From contig JAITVZ010000030.1 in assembly GCA_031285505.1 (NCBI GenBank), positions 1 to 36,841 of the forward strand: DNA of 36,841 nucleotides. Direction: 5' to 3'. This document shows, one piece after another, positions 1-9,577 of the stretch (its first letter is position 1; every line of letters begins with the position of its first letter). Source of the DNA: Propionibacteriaceae bacterium. GTDB lineage: Bacteria; Actinomycetota; Actinomycetes; Propionibacteriales; Propionibacteriaceae. A program made the position numbers and the translations under genes. The notes beneath the pieces were generated by a model. It worked only from the letters and a program-made list of their open reading frames with translations. It made no database searches and was not told where the DNA came from.

Positions 1-640
1 CCTCATGCGACAACAAACCTAACCACCCGCCCAAACCGGTAAAACATGCCAGCCCACACTGGCAAAAACCAAACGCTCAAACCGACAACAACCACTTGAC
101 AAAACACACGCAGCGCCGGTGCGGAAGCAGAGGCGCTGGTCGACTGTGGTCCGCCCGAGGAAGTGGCCATCCTTGTAATGGCCGGGCATAGAGGGGGTCT
201 CTTGTTTCATTGATGACAGTTGGAACGACTTAACGATTCAGCAGAGTCCTTCGACCCATCAATCGGCACGGCCTTCATGACTCAATCACCTTCTCTTCAC
301 ACCCCGCCGGCGAAGGACTAAACCCTACGGACTGTTACTGCCTAGCCACTCTGAGCGATTGTCGCCGATCGAGAGCAGCCAACGCTCGACAGGCTCCTGC
401 GCCCGGCATCCACGGCACCCGGTCCCACCCTTACACGCATCATGGCCGACCAATACCGCTGCCTCAACCCAAAGAATCATGCTGCCACCAACGTGTTATT
501 GTCAGATTCTTTGTGCAACGGGGCCGGTCAACTCAGTCAGTGATAGGACCCCAAGACAAGGCAGCGACCTCGATAGCCCATTACGCAGCCAATTTGCGCT
601 GCCGGACACTAGACTAGGCACACTAGAAGAGGAGAGTGGC
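1..640. other. Gene-free region upstream of parA
   Basis: No reading frame with a ribosome binding site or recognisable product is seen. The first 60 bases are strongly skewed on the plus strand: only about 7 G and 6 T, the rest A and C. The parA reading frame is open upstream to 359, but that part has no start with a good ribosome binding site and reads as non-coding. A -10-like TAGACT lies at 610-615. No DnaA box cluster is seen. Confidence 0.5.
610..615 (+). promoter_or_regulatory. Candidate -10 box for parA
   Basis: TAGACT lies 25 bases before the GTG start at 641 and just ahead of a GAGGAG ribosome binding site at about 629-634. The same hexamer stands in front of three other starts in this window (23950-25176 minus, 25316 plus, 31995 plus), which raises its credibility. 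No convincing -35 box is seen. Confidence 0.4.
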
Positions 641-1552
641 GTGACTGAAGCACCGCGAGCCCGTACTGAGTTGTTCGAAGGGCCTGAGATGGCCGCCGGG
701 ACGATGCCACCCGTTGAGTCGACTGTTTCACGTGAAACATCACTCGCTCGGCCAAATCACACCCGTGTAATTGTCATCGCCAATCAAAAGGGCGGTGTAG
801 GCAAAACCACATCGGCAGTCAACCTGGCGGCCGCATTGAGCTTTGGCGGGCAGCGGGTCTGCCTGGTCGACATTGATCCGCAAGGCAACGCCTCAACAGC
901 CCTTGGCGTGGACCATCGCTCCGGCATCCGCGGCACCTATGAGGTGCTGCTCGATGGTGATGACATGGATTGGCATGTCGTCCGCAGTGCCGAGGCGCCC
1001 AGCCTCTGGGTGTTGCCGGCCACCATCGACTTGGCCGCCGCTGAACTGGAATTGGTTGGCCTGCCCAGCCGCGAACAGCGCCTGAAACAGGCCCTGACTG
1101 CCTATTTGGCCAATCAACCAATGGACTATGTGATCATCGACTGTCCACCGTCACTCGGGCTGTTGACCCTGAATGCCCTGGTGGCCGCTGGCGAGATCTT
1201 GATTCCGATCCAATGTGAGTACTACGCCCTAGAGGGGGTCAGCCAGCTGCTGCGCAGCATTCAGATGGTGCAATCCGGGCTTAATCCGGATCTTGACCTA
1301 TCGACCATCCTCCTGACAATGTACGACGGTCGAACCCGCCTGTCGGCTCAAGTGGCGGCTGATGTCCGCGAACACTTCCCTGATCAGACGTTGCAATCGG
1401 TGATTCCCCGCTCGGTGCGGATCTCCGAGGCGCCGAGCTATGGCCAGACCGTCATCACCTACCATCGAGCTTCAGCTGGTGGGCAGGCCTATATGGCAGC
1501 TGCCGCGGAATTGGCGCAGCGTGGTGTTTCTACCGGTGACCTCAGCAACTAG
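641..1552 (+). CDS. parA: Chromosome partitioning ATPase ParA (Soj)
   Basis: ParA is a Walker-type ATPase that binds DNA non-specifically and moves ParB-parS complexes to segregate the origin region. The deviant Walker A motif KGGVGKTT is at residues 50-57, followed by the VDIDPQGNAS segment, the IIDCPPSLG Walker B region and the SEAPSYGQ motif near the end. The GTG start at 641 gives 303 residues, the usual size; GAGGAG lies just upstream. The frame stays open to 359, but that stretch looks non-coding. Residues 1-40 are poorly conserved and carry the parS site. parB starts 27 bp downstream, so the two are probably one operon. The rsmG gene that usually precedes parA is not visible. Confidence 0.95.
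   Translation: MTEAPRARTELFEGPEMAAGTMPPVESTVSRETSLARPNHTRVIVIANQKGGVGKTTSAVNLAAALSFGGQRVCLVDIDPQGNASTALGVDHRSGIRGTYEVLLDGDDMDWHVVRSAEAPSLWVLPATIDLAAAELELVGLPSREQRLKQALTAYLANQPMDYVIIDCPPSLGLLTLNALVAAGEILIPIQCEYYALEGVSQLLRSIQMVQSGLNPDLDLSTILLTMYDGRTRLSAQVAADVREHFPDQTLQSVIPRSVRISEAPSYGQTVITYHRASAGGQAYMAAAAELAQRGVSTGDLSN
724..739 (+). promoter_or_regulatory. parS: parS centromere site
   Basis: TGTTTCACGTGAAACA is a perfect match to the bacterial parS consensus and a perfect 16-bp palindrome. It lies inside parA and encodes residues 28-33 (TVSRET) of the variable N-terminal tail. ParB binds this site, spreads from it with CTP and so marks the origin region for segregation. Confidence 0.95.
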
Positions 1553-1579
1553 ATAACCAATCGACAAAAGGATCAAAAC

Positions 1580-2464
1580 ATGCCAACTGCCAAGCATCCC
1601 ACTGGGCTGGGTCGTGGCCTGGGGGAACTGTTCGCCAACACCAGTCCGGCCAGCGCGGACAGCGAGCCACAGTATCGCGAGATCAAACTGGCGATGATCA
1701 GCCCTAATCCGCAGCAGCCCCGACAGGTGTTCGATCCCGAGCAGCTCGACGAATTGGCCGCCTCGATCAAGGAAGTTGGCCTGCTCCAGCCGATCGTGGT
1801 GCGCCCGGTCGACGGTGGTCGCTTTGAGCTGATCATGGGCGAGCGGCGCTGGCGGGCCTCCCAGATGGCCGGTCTGGACACGGTTCCGGCGATCATCCGG
1901 GCAACTGAGCAGGTTGATTTGCTGCGCGACGCCCTGCTGGAGAATATCCACCGCGTGCAGCTCAATCCCTTGGAAGAGGCCGCCGCCTATCAGCAGTTGA
2001 TGACTGATTTTGACATCACCCAGGAGGAGCTGTCGACCCAGATCAAGCGCTCGCGGCCACAAATCGCCAATCTCGTGCGCTTGCTGCGCCTGCCAGCGAC
2101 GGTCCAATCGAAGGTGGCCGCCGGCGTGATCTCGGCGGGCCACGCCCGAGCGCTGCTCGGCTTGGAAGACGCCGACGCCATGGAAACGCTGGCCCATCGG
2201 ATCATCGCCGAGGGTCTGTCGGTGCGAGCCACCGAGGAGTTGGTCACGCTGATGAAGGGCGCCAAGCCCAAGGCGGCGCGGCGAGCGCGGCATGCCAAGG
2301 CCGAGCATCCCCGATCAGCGCCCCTGGCGGCGGCCTTGTCAGACATCTATGACACCCGGGTGCAGGTCGATATCGGTAAGAACAAAGGCAAAATCACCAT
2401 TGAGTTCGCCGGCGAGGATGACTTGGATCGCATCCTTGGCATCATCGACCCGGAGTTGGATTGA
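1580..2464 (+). CDS. parB: Chromosome partitioning protein ParB (Spo0J)
   Basis: ParB is the CTP-dependent DNA clamp that loads at parS. The N-terminal CTP-binding domain shows the GERRWRAS signature, then [20 protein letters not shown], then the helix-turn-helix region ([23 protein letters not shown]) that reads parS. The C-terminal dimerisation segment follows a short basic linker ([15 protein letters not shown]). At 294 residues it has the usual length. The ATG has AAAGGA upstream. It follows parA by 27 bp and is followed immediately by an inverted-repeat element. Confidence 0.95.
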   Translation: MPTAKHPTGLGRGLGELFANTSPASADSEPQYREIKLAMISPNPQQPRQVFDPEQLDELAASIKEVGLLQPIVVRPVDGGRFELIMGERRWRASQMAGLDTVPAIIRATEQVDLLRDALLENIHRVQLNPLEEAAAYQQLMTDFDITQEELSTQIKRSRPQIANLVRLLRLPATVQSKVAAGVISAGHARALLGLEDADAMETLAHRIIAEGLSVRATEELVTLMKGAKPKAARRARHAKAEHPRSAPLAAALSDIYDTRVQVDIGKNKGKITIEFAGEDDLDRILGIIDPELD

Positions 2465-2465
2465 G

Positions 2466-2689
2466 CTAGACGATTGATTCCCAGCGCCCAACACCGCCAA
2501 TTCGTGGCCGTCCTGCGATCGGATGCGCCGCCTGGCTGTGTTGTCGTTGGTCGGAGGCGTCCAGCCGGCCTTCCCATCCGCCTTGGCATCCACCACCCGA
2601 TCCCCGCCTTACACGCCACCATTTCCGGGGGGCGGCACACCGGAGTCGGTGGTCAGATAGATGACACTGGCTTGGAATCCATCGTCTAG
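2466..2689. repeat. IR-bounded element downstream of parB (repeat copy A)
   Basis: The left end (2466-2483, starting CTAGACGAT) and the right end (2673-2689) form a 17-18 bp inverted repeat with one or two mismatches. Between them lies a core, about 2519-2615, that matches sequence inside the cytidylyltransferase gene at about 13499-13592 (31 of 40 identical over the first 40 aligned bases by hand) and sequence at 23036-23118. It starts two bases after the parB stop and may also act as its terminator. No transposase is encoded. A MITE-like or palindromic repeat is the best description. Confidence 0.65.
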
Positions 2690-3037
2690 GGCCCAAATGG
2701 TCAATTGCGGTGGCCTCCTTGATCGGGGAGAAATGGTCTGTGGGCAGCCGCGATGACGCCTGTCTCGAAAATTGAGATCATCTGCCACCGACGGCGCTAC
2801 GCTCACCCCCTGTGGGGACACACTGCTGCCACCGCCCAATCATTCAGCGCGGCTTCCAGGGTGCAAATCGTCGATGTCGCTCGAATAAGCGCCCCAGCGG
2901 CAGACCATGCGATTCCCCATTAGCCGACGAAAAGCGGTAGAATAACACTCTTGGTAGTTGCTGCCTCTTAGTCGCAGCTGCCGATCCTGGGCGGTGATCA
3001 GTCAGCCTAGGTCGCGATCCTCATCTCAAGGAGTCCC
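2690..3037. other. Intergenic region before gyrB
   Basis: No gene is seen. A -10-like TAGAAT at 2938-2943 is a possible gyrB promoter, without a clear -35, and would give a leader of about 90 bases. AAGGAG at 3029-3034 is the gyrB ribosome binding site. A segment at about 2790-2806 resembles part of the gyrB-gyrA spacer in a short stretch (ACGGCGCTACGCTCAC against ACGGCGTTCCGCTCAC), which is too little to call a repeat. Confidence 0.4.
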
Positions 3038-5221
3038 ATGTCGCAAGATTCGGCATCCGTCGGCCTGCCCCAATCAAGCTTTGATCCGGCTGACCCGCTG
3101 GCCAATCTGACCTTGGCACAATCGACCGAGGACGGGTTGGGTGCCCAATCCGCCGAGGCTCAAGCCCTGGCAGCGTCGGATGATGCTGATGCCTTGGGCG
3201 ATGAGGTCGAGCTGGATGATCCAGACCTCTCGGACATCGTCTTAGGGGACGATCAGCTGGTCACCCACGTCGACGAGGGGGAGTATGGCGCCGACGCCAT
3301 CACCGTCCTGGAAGGCCTGGAAGCCGTTCGGGTCCGCCCGGGCATGTATATCGGCTCGACAGGTGAGCGCGGTCTGCATCACTTGGTCTACGAGGTGGTC
3401 GACAATTCGGTCGATGAGGCGTTGGCCGGCTACTGCGACACCATCGACGTGCGCATCCTGCCTGGTCACGGCATCCGCGTCACCGACAACGGCCGTGGCA
3501 TCCCAGTGGCTGAGCACCCGACGGAGCATGTCTCGGCCATGACCTTGGCACTGACCAAGCTTCACGCCGGCGGCAAGTTCTCCGGGACCGGCTACAAGGT
3601 GTCCGGCGGACTGCACGGCGTAGGTGTGTCAGTGGTCAATGCCTTGTCAACCACGTTGATCGCCACTGTCAAGCGCGACGGCTACACCTGGCGCCAGTCG
3701 TTCAGCCTCGGTGATCCCGATGGGCCGCTGGAGCGTCTCGAACCGACTGACGAGACCGGCACCACCATTGAGTTCTACGCCTCAAAGGACATCTTTGAGA
3801 CCACGGTTTATTCCTTCGAGACCCTGGCCACCCGCTTCCGCGAGATGGCCTTCCTCAACAAAGGATTGACCTTGTCGGTCACCGATGAGCGCCAGGACCA
3901 TCTCGATGAGGATGGCACTCAGGTGGCATCGATCTTCCGCTATGACCGTGGTCTGATCGATTACGTCAAATACCTGATCGGCTCGAAAGACGTCATCAAC
4001 CCGACAATCATTGACGTCGAGGCCCGTGACGCCGAGGGTGACATGAGCCTTGAGTTGGCGATGCAGTGGGCCAACACCTATTCCGAGTCGATCCACACCT
4101 TCGCCAACACCATCAACACCCATGAGGGCGGCACCCACGAGGAGGGCTTCCGGGCGGCTCTGACCAACACCGTCAACCGCTGGGGTGAGACCTGGGGCTT
4201 GGTCAAGAAGAAAGAGGATCGCGTCTCCGGTGATGACATCCGTGAGGGCCTGACTGCCATCTTGTCGATCAAGATCTCCGAGCCGCAATTCGAAGGCCAG
4301 ACCAAGACCAAGCTGGGCAACACTGAGGCCAAGTCCTTCGTGCAAAAGGTGGTCAACGAGCGTTTGGGCGATTGGTTTGAGAAGAACCCGGCAGAGGGTC
4401 GAGAGATCATCCGCAAATCGCAGGCGGCCGCTTCGGCTCGTATGGCCGCCCGCAAGGCGCGGGACTTGGCCCGTAACCGTAAGGGTTTGCTCGGCGGTGG
4501 CTCACTGCCCGGCAAGCTGGCAGATTGTCAGTCGAACAAGCCCGAAGAGTGCGAGATCTTCATCGTCGAGGGCGACTCAGCCGGTGGTTCGGCCAAGGGT
4601 GGCCGTGATCCGAAAATCCAGGCGATCCTGCCGCTGCGCGGCAAAATCCTCAACATCGAGAAAGCCACCATGGACAAGATCCTGGCCAACAAGGAGGTTG
4701 AGGCGATCATCAATGCCTTGGGCACCGGTGTCCACGATGAGTTTTCAATCGACCGCCTGCGGTATCACAAGATCGTCTTGATGGCTGACGCCGACGTCGA
4801 TGGCGCTCACATTCGCACGCTGTTGTTGACCCTGCTGTTCCGCTTCATGAAGCCATTGATCGACGCCGGCCATGTTTATCTGGCCCAACCGCCGTTGTTC
4901 CGCATCCGCTGGACCAATTCACCCCATGAGCTGGCCTATTCCGATGACGAGCGGGATTCAATCCGAGATCGCGGCCTGGCCGCCGGCAAGAAGTTACCGC
5001 AAGTCAACCCGATTCAGCGCTACAAAGGCCTCGGCGAGATGGACCCGGCTGATCTGTGGGGCACGACCATGGACCCGAATGCTCGCACCCTGCTTCAGGT
5101 GACCCTGGATGATGCCGCCGCCGCATCGGACATGTTCTCCATTCTGATGGGCGAAGATGTCGAGCAGCGTCGGGCCTTCATCCAGCGCAACGCCAAAGAT
5201 GTCCGCTTCCTTGACATCTGA
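3038..5221 (+). CDS. gyrB: DNA gyrase subunit B
   Basis: GyrB is the ATPase subunit of the type II topoisomerase that introduces negative supercoils. Order: GHKL ATPase domain ([16 protein letters not shown] about 91-106, [22 protein letters not shown]), transducer domain, then the TOPRIM domain with [22 protein letters not shown] and [11 protein letters not shown], and the C-terminal YKGLGEMD motif. At 727 residues it is longer than usual because of about 82 residues before the conserved core. That extension is rich in Asp and Glu and looks disordered. The ATG at 3038 has AAGGAG four bases upstream, so the extension appears to be translated. gyrA follows after 206 bp. Confidence 0.97.
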   Translation: MSQDSASVGLPQSSFDPADPLANLTLAQSTEDGLGAQSAEAQALAASDDADALGDEVELDDPDLSDIVLGDDQLVTHVDEGEYGADAITVLEGLEAVRVRPGMYIGSTGERGLHHLVYEVVDNSVDEALAGYCDTIDVRILPGHGIRVTDNGRGIPVAEHPTEHVSAMTLALTKLHAGGKFSGTGYKVSGGLHGVGVSVVNALSTTLIATVKRDGYTWRQSFSLGDPDGPLERLEPTDETGTTIEFYASKDIFETTVYSFETLATRFREMAFLNKGLTLSVTDERQDHLDEDGTQVASIFRYDRGLIDYVKYLIGSKDVINPTIIDVEARDAEGDMSLELAMQWANTYSESIHTFANTINTHEGGTHEEGFRAALTNTVNRWGETWGLVKKKEDRVSGDDIREGLTAILSIKISEPQFEGQTKTKLGNTEAKSFVQKVVNERLGDWFEKNPAEGREIIRKSQAAASARMAARKARDLARNRKGLLGGGSLPGKLADCQSNKPEECEIFIVEGDSAGGSAKGGRDPKIQAILPLRGKILNIEKATMDKILANKEVEAIINALGTGVHDEFSIDRLRYHKIVLMADADVDGAHIRTLLLTLLFRFMKPLIDAGHVYLAQPPLFRIRWTNSPHELAYSDDERDSIRDRGLAAGKKLPQVNPIQRYKGLGEMDPADLWGTTMDPNARTLLQVTLDDAAAASDMFSILMGEDVEQRRAFIQRNAKDVRFLDI

Positions 5222-5270
5222 GAAAGCGGACATGAGCTTGCAGTCAGAAAGCCTGATTTTGAAGGTGATT

Positions 5271-5376
5271 CGGGGTGGAGGGTGGCAGTTCGATACGGCG
5301 TTCCGCTCACGACAACGCTGCGCGTCGTCTTCGCCACGGTTTTACGCGCCGCATCGGATTGCCACCCTCCACCCCG
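5271..5376. repeat. Long inverted repeat between gyrB and gyrA
   Basis: Arms 5271-5287 and 5360-5376 are a perfect 17-bp inverted repeat, and pairing continues inward for about 15 more positions with about 12 matches, giving an imperfect stem of about 32 bp. The loop contains ACGACAACGCTG, which also occurs on the minus strand of the repeat core in the cytidylyltransferase gene. One plus-strand frame here reads HDNAARRLRHG, resembling NDNAARRRIRSQ read from the minus strand of that copy. It may be a related element, a gyrB terminator or an attenuator before gyrA. Confidence 0.7.
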
Positions 5377-5427
5377 AGCACCCCATCACCGACCCCACCA
5401 CCCGCCGCGATAAGAAAGTAGCCCAAC

Positions 5428-8166
5428 ATGGCTGACCAATCAATGGACTTCGACGACGCTGCCGACGACACCACGGCCCAAGAGAACGCCCAATCAGCCG
5501 AGCAAGGCCTGAGTGAGGCCACTCTGACCGGCAAGACCGAGCCGATCGACCTCAACACTGAGATCCAGCGCTCATATCTCGATTACGCCATGTCGGTGAT
5601 CGTCGGTCGAGCCTTGCCCGATGTTCGTGATGGTTTGAAGCCAGTCCATCGCCGTGTCATCTACGCCATGTATGACGGTGGCTATCGCCCGGATCGTGGT
5701 TGGAACAAGTGTTCCCGCGTCGTCGGTGAGGTCATGGGTCTCTATCACCCCCACGGCGATTCGGCCATCTACGACACCCTGGTGAGGCTGGCGCAGCCTT
5801 GGGCGATGCGCCACCCGCTGGTGGCCGGTCAAGGCAACTTCGGCTCGGCCGGCAATGACAAAGCCGCCGCCATGCGCTACACCGAGTGCAAGATGGCGCC
5901 TCTGGCGATGGAGATGGTCCGTGACATCAACGAGGAGACGGTCGATTTCCAGCCCAACTATGACAACCGGGAGCAAGAGCCGACGGTTCTGCCCAGTCGT
6001 TTCCCCAATCTGCTGGTCAACGGCTCGACTGGCATCGCCGTCGGCATGGCCACCAACATCCCGACCCACAATCTGCGTGAAGTCAATGACGCCATCCAGT
6101 GGTATCTCAGCAATCCCGAGGCGACCACCGAGGAACTGCTCAATGCCGCCATGGGTTTCATCAAGGGTCCGGATTTCCCCAACGGCGCCCTGATTGTCGG
6201 CCGCAAGGGCATCGAAGATGCTTATCGCACCGGTCGTGGTCTGGTGACGATGCGGGCGGTCATCGACATCGAAGAGGAGCATGGCCACACCAACCTGGTT
6301 GTGACCGAGCTGCCATACATGTGCAACCCCGACAATCTGGCGGTCAAGATCGCCGAATTGACCAACTCCGGCAAGTTGACCGGCATCGCCGACATCCGCG
6401 ACGACACCTCAGCCCGCACCGGTCAGCGCTTGGTGATCCAGCTGAAGCGCGACGCCCAGCCGCGGGTCGTCATGAACAACCTCTACAAGCACACGCCACT
6501 CCAGGACACCTTCGGCTGCAACATGCTGGCCCTGGTCGACGCTGTGCCGCGGACCTTGCGCCTCGATCAATTCCTTTCATACTGGGTCAAGCATCAACTC
6601 GACGTCATCATCCGGCGGACCCGTTTCCGGATCGCTCAGGCTGAGAAGAACGCCCACATCTGGCGGGGTTATGTCGCCGCTCTCGATCAACTCGACGCAG
6701 TCATCGCCCTGATTCGCCGCTCGCGCGACGCCGAAGTGGCCAAGCGGGGCCTGATGGACCTGCTGGTCTACGACGATCCGTCGACTGGTGGCCAACGCCA
6801 CATTGACGAGGATCAAGCCGTCGCCATCCTCGACTTGCAGTGGCGTCGCTTGGCCGCCATGGAACGCCAGCGGATCGTCGATCGATTGGCCGAGTTGGAG
6901 CGCGTGATCGCCGATCTGCGCGACATTTTGGCATCGCCGGTGCGCCAACGCAGCATCATCGGCGCCGAATTGCAGGAGATCGTCGACAAATACGGCGATG
7001 AGCGCCGTACCCGGATCACCTCCGCTGATGGCGACCTGTCAGATGAGGATTTCATCCCTCAAGAGGATGTGGTGGTGACCATCACCCACGGTGGCTACGC
7101 CAAACGCACCCGCGCCGACCTTTATCGCCTCCAGAAGCGTGGCGGCAAGGGCGTCAAGGGGGCGACCTTGCGCGCCGACGACGAAGTGGCCCACCTCTTT
7201 GCCACCAACTCGCATCAGTGGCTGCTGTTCTTCACCACCCAGGGGCGGGTCTATCGCACCCGGGTGTGGCAGTTGCCGGAAGGCGGCCGCGAGGCCAAGG
7301 GCGGGCACGTCGCCGGCCTGCTCAGCTTCAATCCGGATGAGAAGATCGCCCAAGTCTTGACCCTGGCCAACTATCAAGCGGCGCAATACCTGCTGCTGGC
7401 GACCCGGCGCGGTCTGGTCAAGAAGACAGAGTTGAGCCAGTATGACTCACCGCGCCAGAACGGGCTGATCGCCGTCAACTTCCGTGATGACGACGATGAG
7501 CTGATCGGCGCTGCCCTGTGTAACGCCGTCGATGACGTTTTGTTGATCTCCCGGCTGGGCCAGGCAATTCGCTTCCCGGCCAACGACGAGCAGTTGCGGC
7601 CGATGGGCCGAGCCACCTCAGGCGTGACTGGCATGCGTTTCCGGGCCAATGACTCGCTGCTGTCGATGGCGGTAATCCCCGAGGACATGGGCGAAGATGA
7701 TCGCTTCGTCTTCACTGTCACCGATGGTGGCTTCGCCAAGCGAACAGCTGTGGCCGAATACCGCGAACAAGGTCGCGGCGGATTGGGCATCAAGGCGATG
7801 AAGTTGAACGAGGATCGCGGCCAACTGGTTGGCGGGTTGATTGTCGCAGAGGGTGATGAGGTCATCGCCATCAAGACCTCAGGTCAGATCATCCGCGCGG
7901 CCGTGGCCGACGTGGCCGTCAAGGGCCGTGACACCATGGGCGTCAAGTTCGTCGGCCTGCGCGGCGAAGACACCGTCGCCGCCATTGGACTTTACCCCGA
8001 GGAGGAGAAGGAACAAGCGGAGCTTGATTCCTTCGACGACGAAGGGGTCGGTGGGAGTGTAGCGACCGGGCACCCCGAGGATTCGATGGCCCAAGCGGAG
8101 CTTGATTCCGGTGATGACGAAGGGGTCGGTGGTGTAACCGACGATGGGTCGTCATCGCAGGAGTGA
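5428..8166 (+). CDS. gyrA: DNA gyrase subunit A
   Basis: GyrA is the DNA cleavage and rejoining subunit. The catalytic tyrosine is Tyr151 in AAAMRYTE. The quinolone-determining region reads [20 protein letters not shown], with Ser112 and Asp116 matching the sensitive-type residues Ser83 and Asp87 of E. coli. The C-terminal beta-pinwheel carries a GyrA box variant, KRGGKGVKG. At 912 residues it ends in an acidic tail with a repeat, AELDS..DDEGVGG, occurring twice 26 residues apart. The first about 35 residues are an acidic extension. The ribosome binding site is weak (AAGAAAG). A hairpin follows the stop. Confidence 0.97.
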   Translation: MADQSMDFDDAADDTTAQENAQSAEQGLSEATLTGKTEPIDLNTEIQRSYLDYAMSVIVGRALPDVRDGLKPVHRRVIYAMYDGGYRPDRGWNKCSRVVGEVMGLYHPHGDSAIYDTLVRLAQPWAMRHPLVAGQGNFGSAGNDKAAAMRYTECKMAPLAMEMVRDINEETVDFQPNYDNREQEPTVLPSRFPNLLVNGSTGIAVGMATNIPTHNLREVNDAIQWYLSNPEATTEELLNAAMGFIKGPDFPNGALIVGRKGIEDAYRTGRGLVTMRAVIDIEEEHGHTNLVVTELPYMCNPDNLAVKIAELTNSGKLTGIADIRDDTSARTGQRLVIQLKRDAQPRVVMNNLYKHTPLQDTFGCNMLALVDAVPRTLRLDQFLSYWVKHQLDVIIRRTRFRIAQAEKNAHIWRGYVAALDQLDAVIALIRRSRDAEVAKRGLMDLLVYDDPSTGGQRHIDEDQAVAILDLQWRRLAAMERQRIVDRLAELERVIADLRDILASPVRQRSIIGAELQEIVDKYGDERRTRITSADGDLSDEDFIPQEDVVVTITHGGYAKRTRADLYRLQKRGGKGVKGATLRADDEVAHLFATNSHQWLLFFTTQGRVYRTRVWQLPEGGREAKGGHVAGLLSFNPDEKIAQVLTLANYQAAQYLLLATRRGLVKKTELSQYDSPRQNGLIAVNFRDDDDELIGAALCNAVDDVLLISRLGQAIRFPANDEQLRPMGRATSGVTGMRFRANDSLLSMAVIPEDMGEDDRFVFTVTDGGFAKRTAVAEYREQGRGGLGIKAMKLNEDRGQLVGGLIVAEGDEVIAIKTSGQIIRAAVADVAVKGRDTMGVKFVGLRGEDTVAAIGLYPEEEKEQAELDSFDDEGVGGSVATGHPEDSMAQAELDSGDDEGVGGVTDDGSSSQE

Positions 8167-8169
8167 AGG
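8014..8169 (+). repeat. 78-bp tandem duplication at the gyrA 3' end
   Basis: An 18-base stretch, CAAGCGGAGCTTGATTCC, occurs at 8014-8031 and again at 8092-8109, and GACGAAGGGGTCGGTGG occurs about 78 bp apart as well. The period is 26 codons, so the frame is kept. The second half of each unit has diverged. The result is a doubled acidic motif in the C-terminal tail of GyrA. Confidence 0.75.
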
Positions 8170-8181
8170 GCGACCCAGCGG

Positions 8182-8212
8182 GATGGGCTGAACCCTGCTG
8201 CTTCAGCCCATC
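8182..8212 (+). terminator. Hairpin after gyrA
   Basis: GATGGGCTGAA (8182-8192) and TTCAGCCCATC (8202-8212) form a perfect 11-bp stem with a 9-base loop, 16 bases after the gyrA stop. There is no long T run, so it is a hairpin terminator of the kind common in high-GC Gram-positives, or an RNA end-stabilising stem. Confidence 0.65.
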
Positions 8213-8343
8213 TTGAGGAGCTGAACCTTCAAGGAGTGTCGCATTGTTGGCCAACCATGACCGCTTGCTGTCATACTAAGTGACATCAGCGGCTATCGCT
8301 GGTAATCGGGCTCGTCGGGTGCATCGGCGGGAAGGGAGCAAAC

Positions 8344-8520
8344 ATGGCAACCAAAGAAGAGGTGCTGGCAGTCTTCGCCGCCAGCGACAAGCCACTCAAA
8401 GCCAATGATGTGGTCGAAATCCTGGGTATCGAGCGCAAGGAACTCGACAAGCACATGAAGGCCTTGAAGGCTGAAGGGGCAATCGTGTCGCCAAAGGTCT
8501 GTTTCTACACGGCGGCCTGA
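8344..8520 (+). CDS. Small winged-helix-like DNA-binding protein, 58 residues
   Basis: The ATG at 8344 has an excellent ribosome binding site, GGAAGGGAG at 8330-8338. The product is 58 residues. It starts MATKEEVLAVFAASDKPLKA and continues with VVEILGIERKELDKHMKALK, then a short basic C-terminus with CFY. The helix-loop-helix pattern (KPLKANDVVEILGIERKELDKHMKALKAEG) resembles short MarR/DsrD-like winged-helix proteins of about 60 residues known from bacteria and archaea. The family call is from memory of the pattern. A role in transcription is inference. It stands between two hairpins and looks monocistronic. Confidence 0.75.
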   Translation: MATKEEVLAVFAASDKPLKANDVVEILGIERKELDKHMKALKAEGAIVSPKVCFYTAA

Positions 8521-8540
8521 TCCGTCACGCACCGCGATTT

Positions 8541-8588
8541 GTGACTCTGCCACACCATGGTGGCATTCTCCGTGGTGTGCACAGTCAC
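8541..8588 (+). terminator. Hairpin after the 58-residue gene
   Basis: The sequence from GTGACT at 8541 to AGTCAC at 8588 folds back on itself: GTGACT..TGC.CACACCA pairs with TGGTGTGCACAGTCAC with one bulge and one mismatch, giving about 15-16 pairs and a loop of about 15 bases. It lies 20 bases after the stop and has no T run. Confidence 0.55.
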
Positions 8589-8986
8589 CGAGGGGCGAGA
8601 CCACCTTCAACGACAGCGGAAAAGGGTCTTGGTTTCTTCTAGATGGTGGTCTAGCTGAGCCAGCTTTGGCGTTGTTGATTGCCATCCGCTTCACCGGCTT
8701 TGGGTTGCTGCAGGAAACTCTTTCGTGGTGACTAGCCCCGACGGTAGCTGCCAGCCGAGCCAGCAGGCAGCCAGCACTAAGCGGTCAAGACTGGTCCCTG
8801 CGGTGGATTTCGGCCTGGTTGATCCCGCGAATCGGGCACGCCCCCGCCTGCTGGCCGATGTCGTCAGGCCTCTTCGGTGTACGCTAGTTGGCGTCGGCCC
8901 AGCCGGATTGATCCCAGCTGATCGACGATGACACCACTGGCAGATGCGTCTGCGATCGTTGAACCTGCACATTGAGGAGTCGAGTG
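8589..8986. other. Intergenic region before the DUF3566 gene
   Basis: About 400 bp without a convincing gene. An open frame at 8725-8931 lacks a ribosome binding site and has no recognisable content. The only clear signal is GAGGAG at 8974-8979, the ribosome binding site of the next gene. A small palindrome, CTAGATGGTGGTCTAG, lies at about 8639-8654. Confidence 0.4.
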
Positions 8987-9577
8987 ATGCCCAATCTGGA
9001 GCCGACCGAGGCGCAGACGCCGGACGAATCCAATGGCGTTGGCAGCCGTATCACCCGTGGTTTTAAGAATAGAGCTGCTGCCTTGAGGAGTGATCAGCCC
9101 GTGCCCACCGATAATGCCAGTAGCAGTAAGAAGCCGTCGGGCCTGAAGCTCAGTGCCAGCCGCGCCGAGAAGGCGCCAGCCCCCCGGGGCGAGCGCCGTC
9201 GCCCAAGCAGCCGTCGGGCGCGCTTGAGGATTTCCCGGGTTGATCCCTGGTCCGTGATGAAGATCACCTTGATGTTCGCCGTCGCCATCTGGATCATCAC
9301 CATCGTGGCCACTTGGGCAGTCTTCGCCGTGCTGGACGGCACTGGCCTTTACGACGCCATCAACGACACCGTCTCAACGATCTTCACCTCGCCGGGCGCC
9401 GCCGGCAGCTTCAACATCAAGGATTGGGTGAACACCACCCGGGCCACGGCCATCGCCGCTTTGATCGGCGCCGTCAACGTGGTGATCATGACCGCGCTGG
9501 CGACCATCTTCTCTTTCCTCTACAACTTGGCCGCCAATGTCATGGGCGGCATTGAGGTGACTCTGGCTGAGGACTGA
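8987..9577 (+). CDS. DUF3566 membrane protein
   Basis: The C-terminal half is the actinobacterial DUF3566 domain: a VDPWSVMKI entry, a first membrane helix (about 86-111), a central segment around DWVNTTRATAIAAL and a second helix (about 155-188), ending GGIEVTLAED. The first about 80 residues are basic, Ser-rich and probably disordered and cytoplasmic. I choose ATG at 8987 (196 residues) because GAGGAG lies seven bases upstream; a TTG at 8972 overlaps that binding site and a GTG at 8984 is also possible. This gene normally follows gyrA in Actinomycetota. Its function is unknown; the fold suggests a small integral membrane protein. Confidence 0.9.
   Translation: MPNLEPTEAQTPDESNGVGSRITRGFKNRAAALRSDQPVPTDNASSSKKPSGLKLSASRAEKAPAPRGERRRPSSRRARLRISRVDPWSVMKITLMFAVAIWIITIVATWAVFAVLDGTGLYDAINDTVSTIFTSPGAAGSFNIKDWVNTTRATAIAALIGAVNVVIMTALATIFSFLYNLAANVMGGIEVTLAED

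Noticed and set aside
19..210. 63-residue open frame on the minus strand
   Set aside because: No ribosome binding site, no recognisable content, lies in skewed non-coding sequence.
359..640. Upstream extension of ParA by 94 residues
   Set aside because: No ribosome binding site at the far start, atypical sequence, and GTG 641 gives the family length with a good GAGGAG.
8293..8694. 133-residue minus-strand frame
   Set aside because: It is antisense to the 58-residue gene, which has a strong ribosome binding site, and to its hairpin.
8725..8931. 68-residue plus-strand frame before the DUF3566 gene
   Set aside because: No ribosome binding site and no domain-like pattern.
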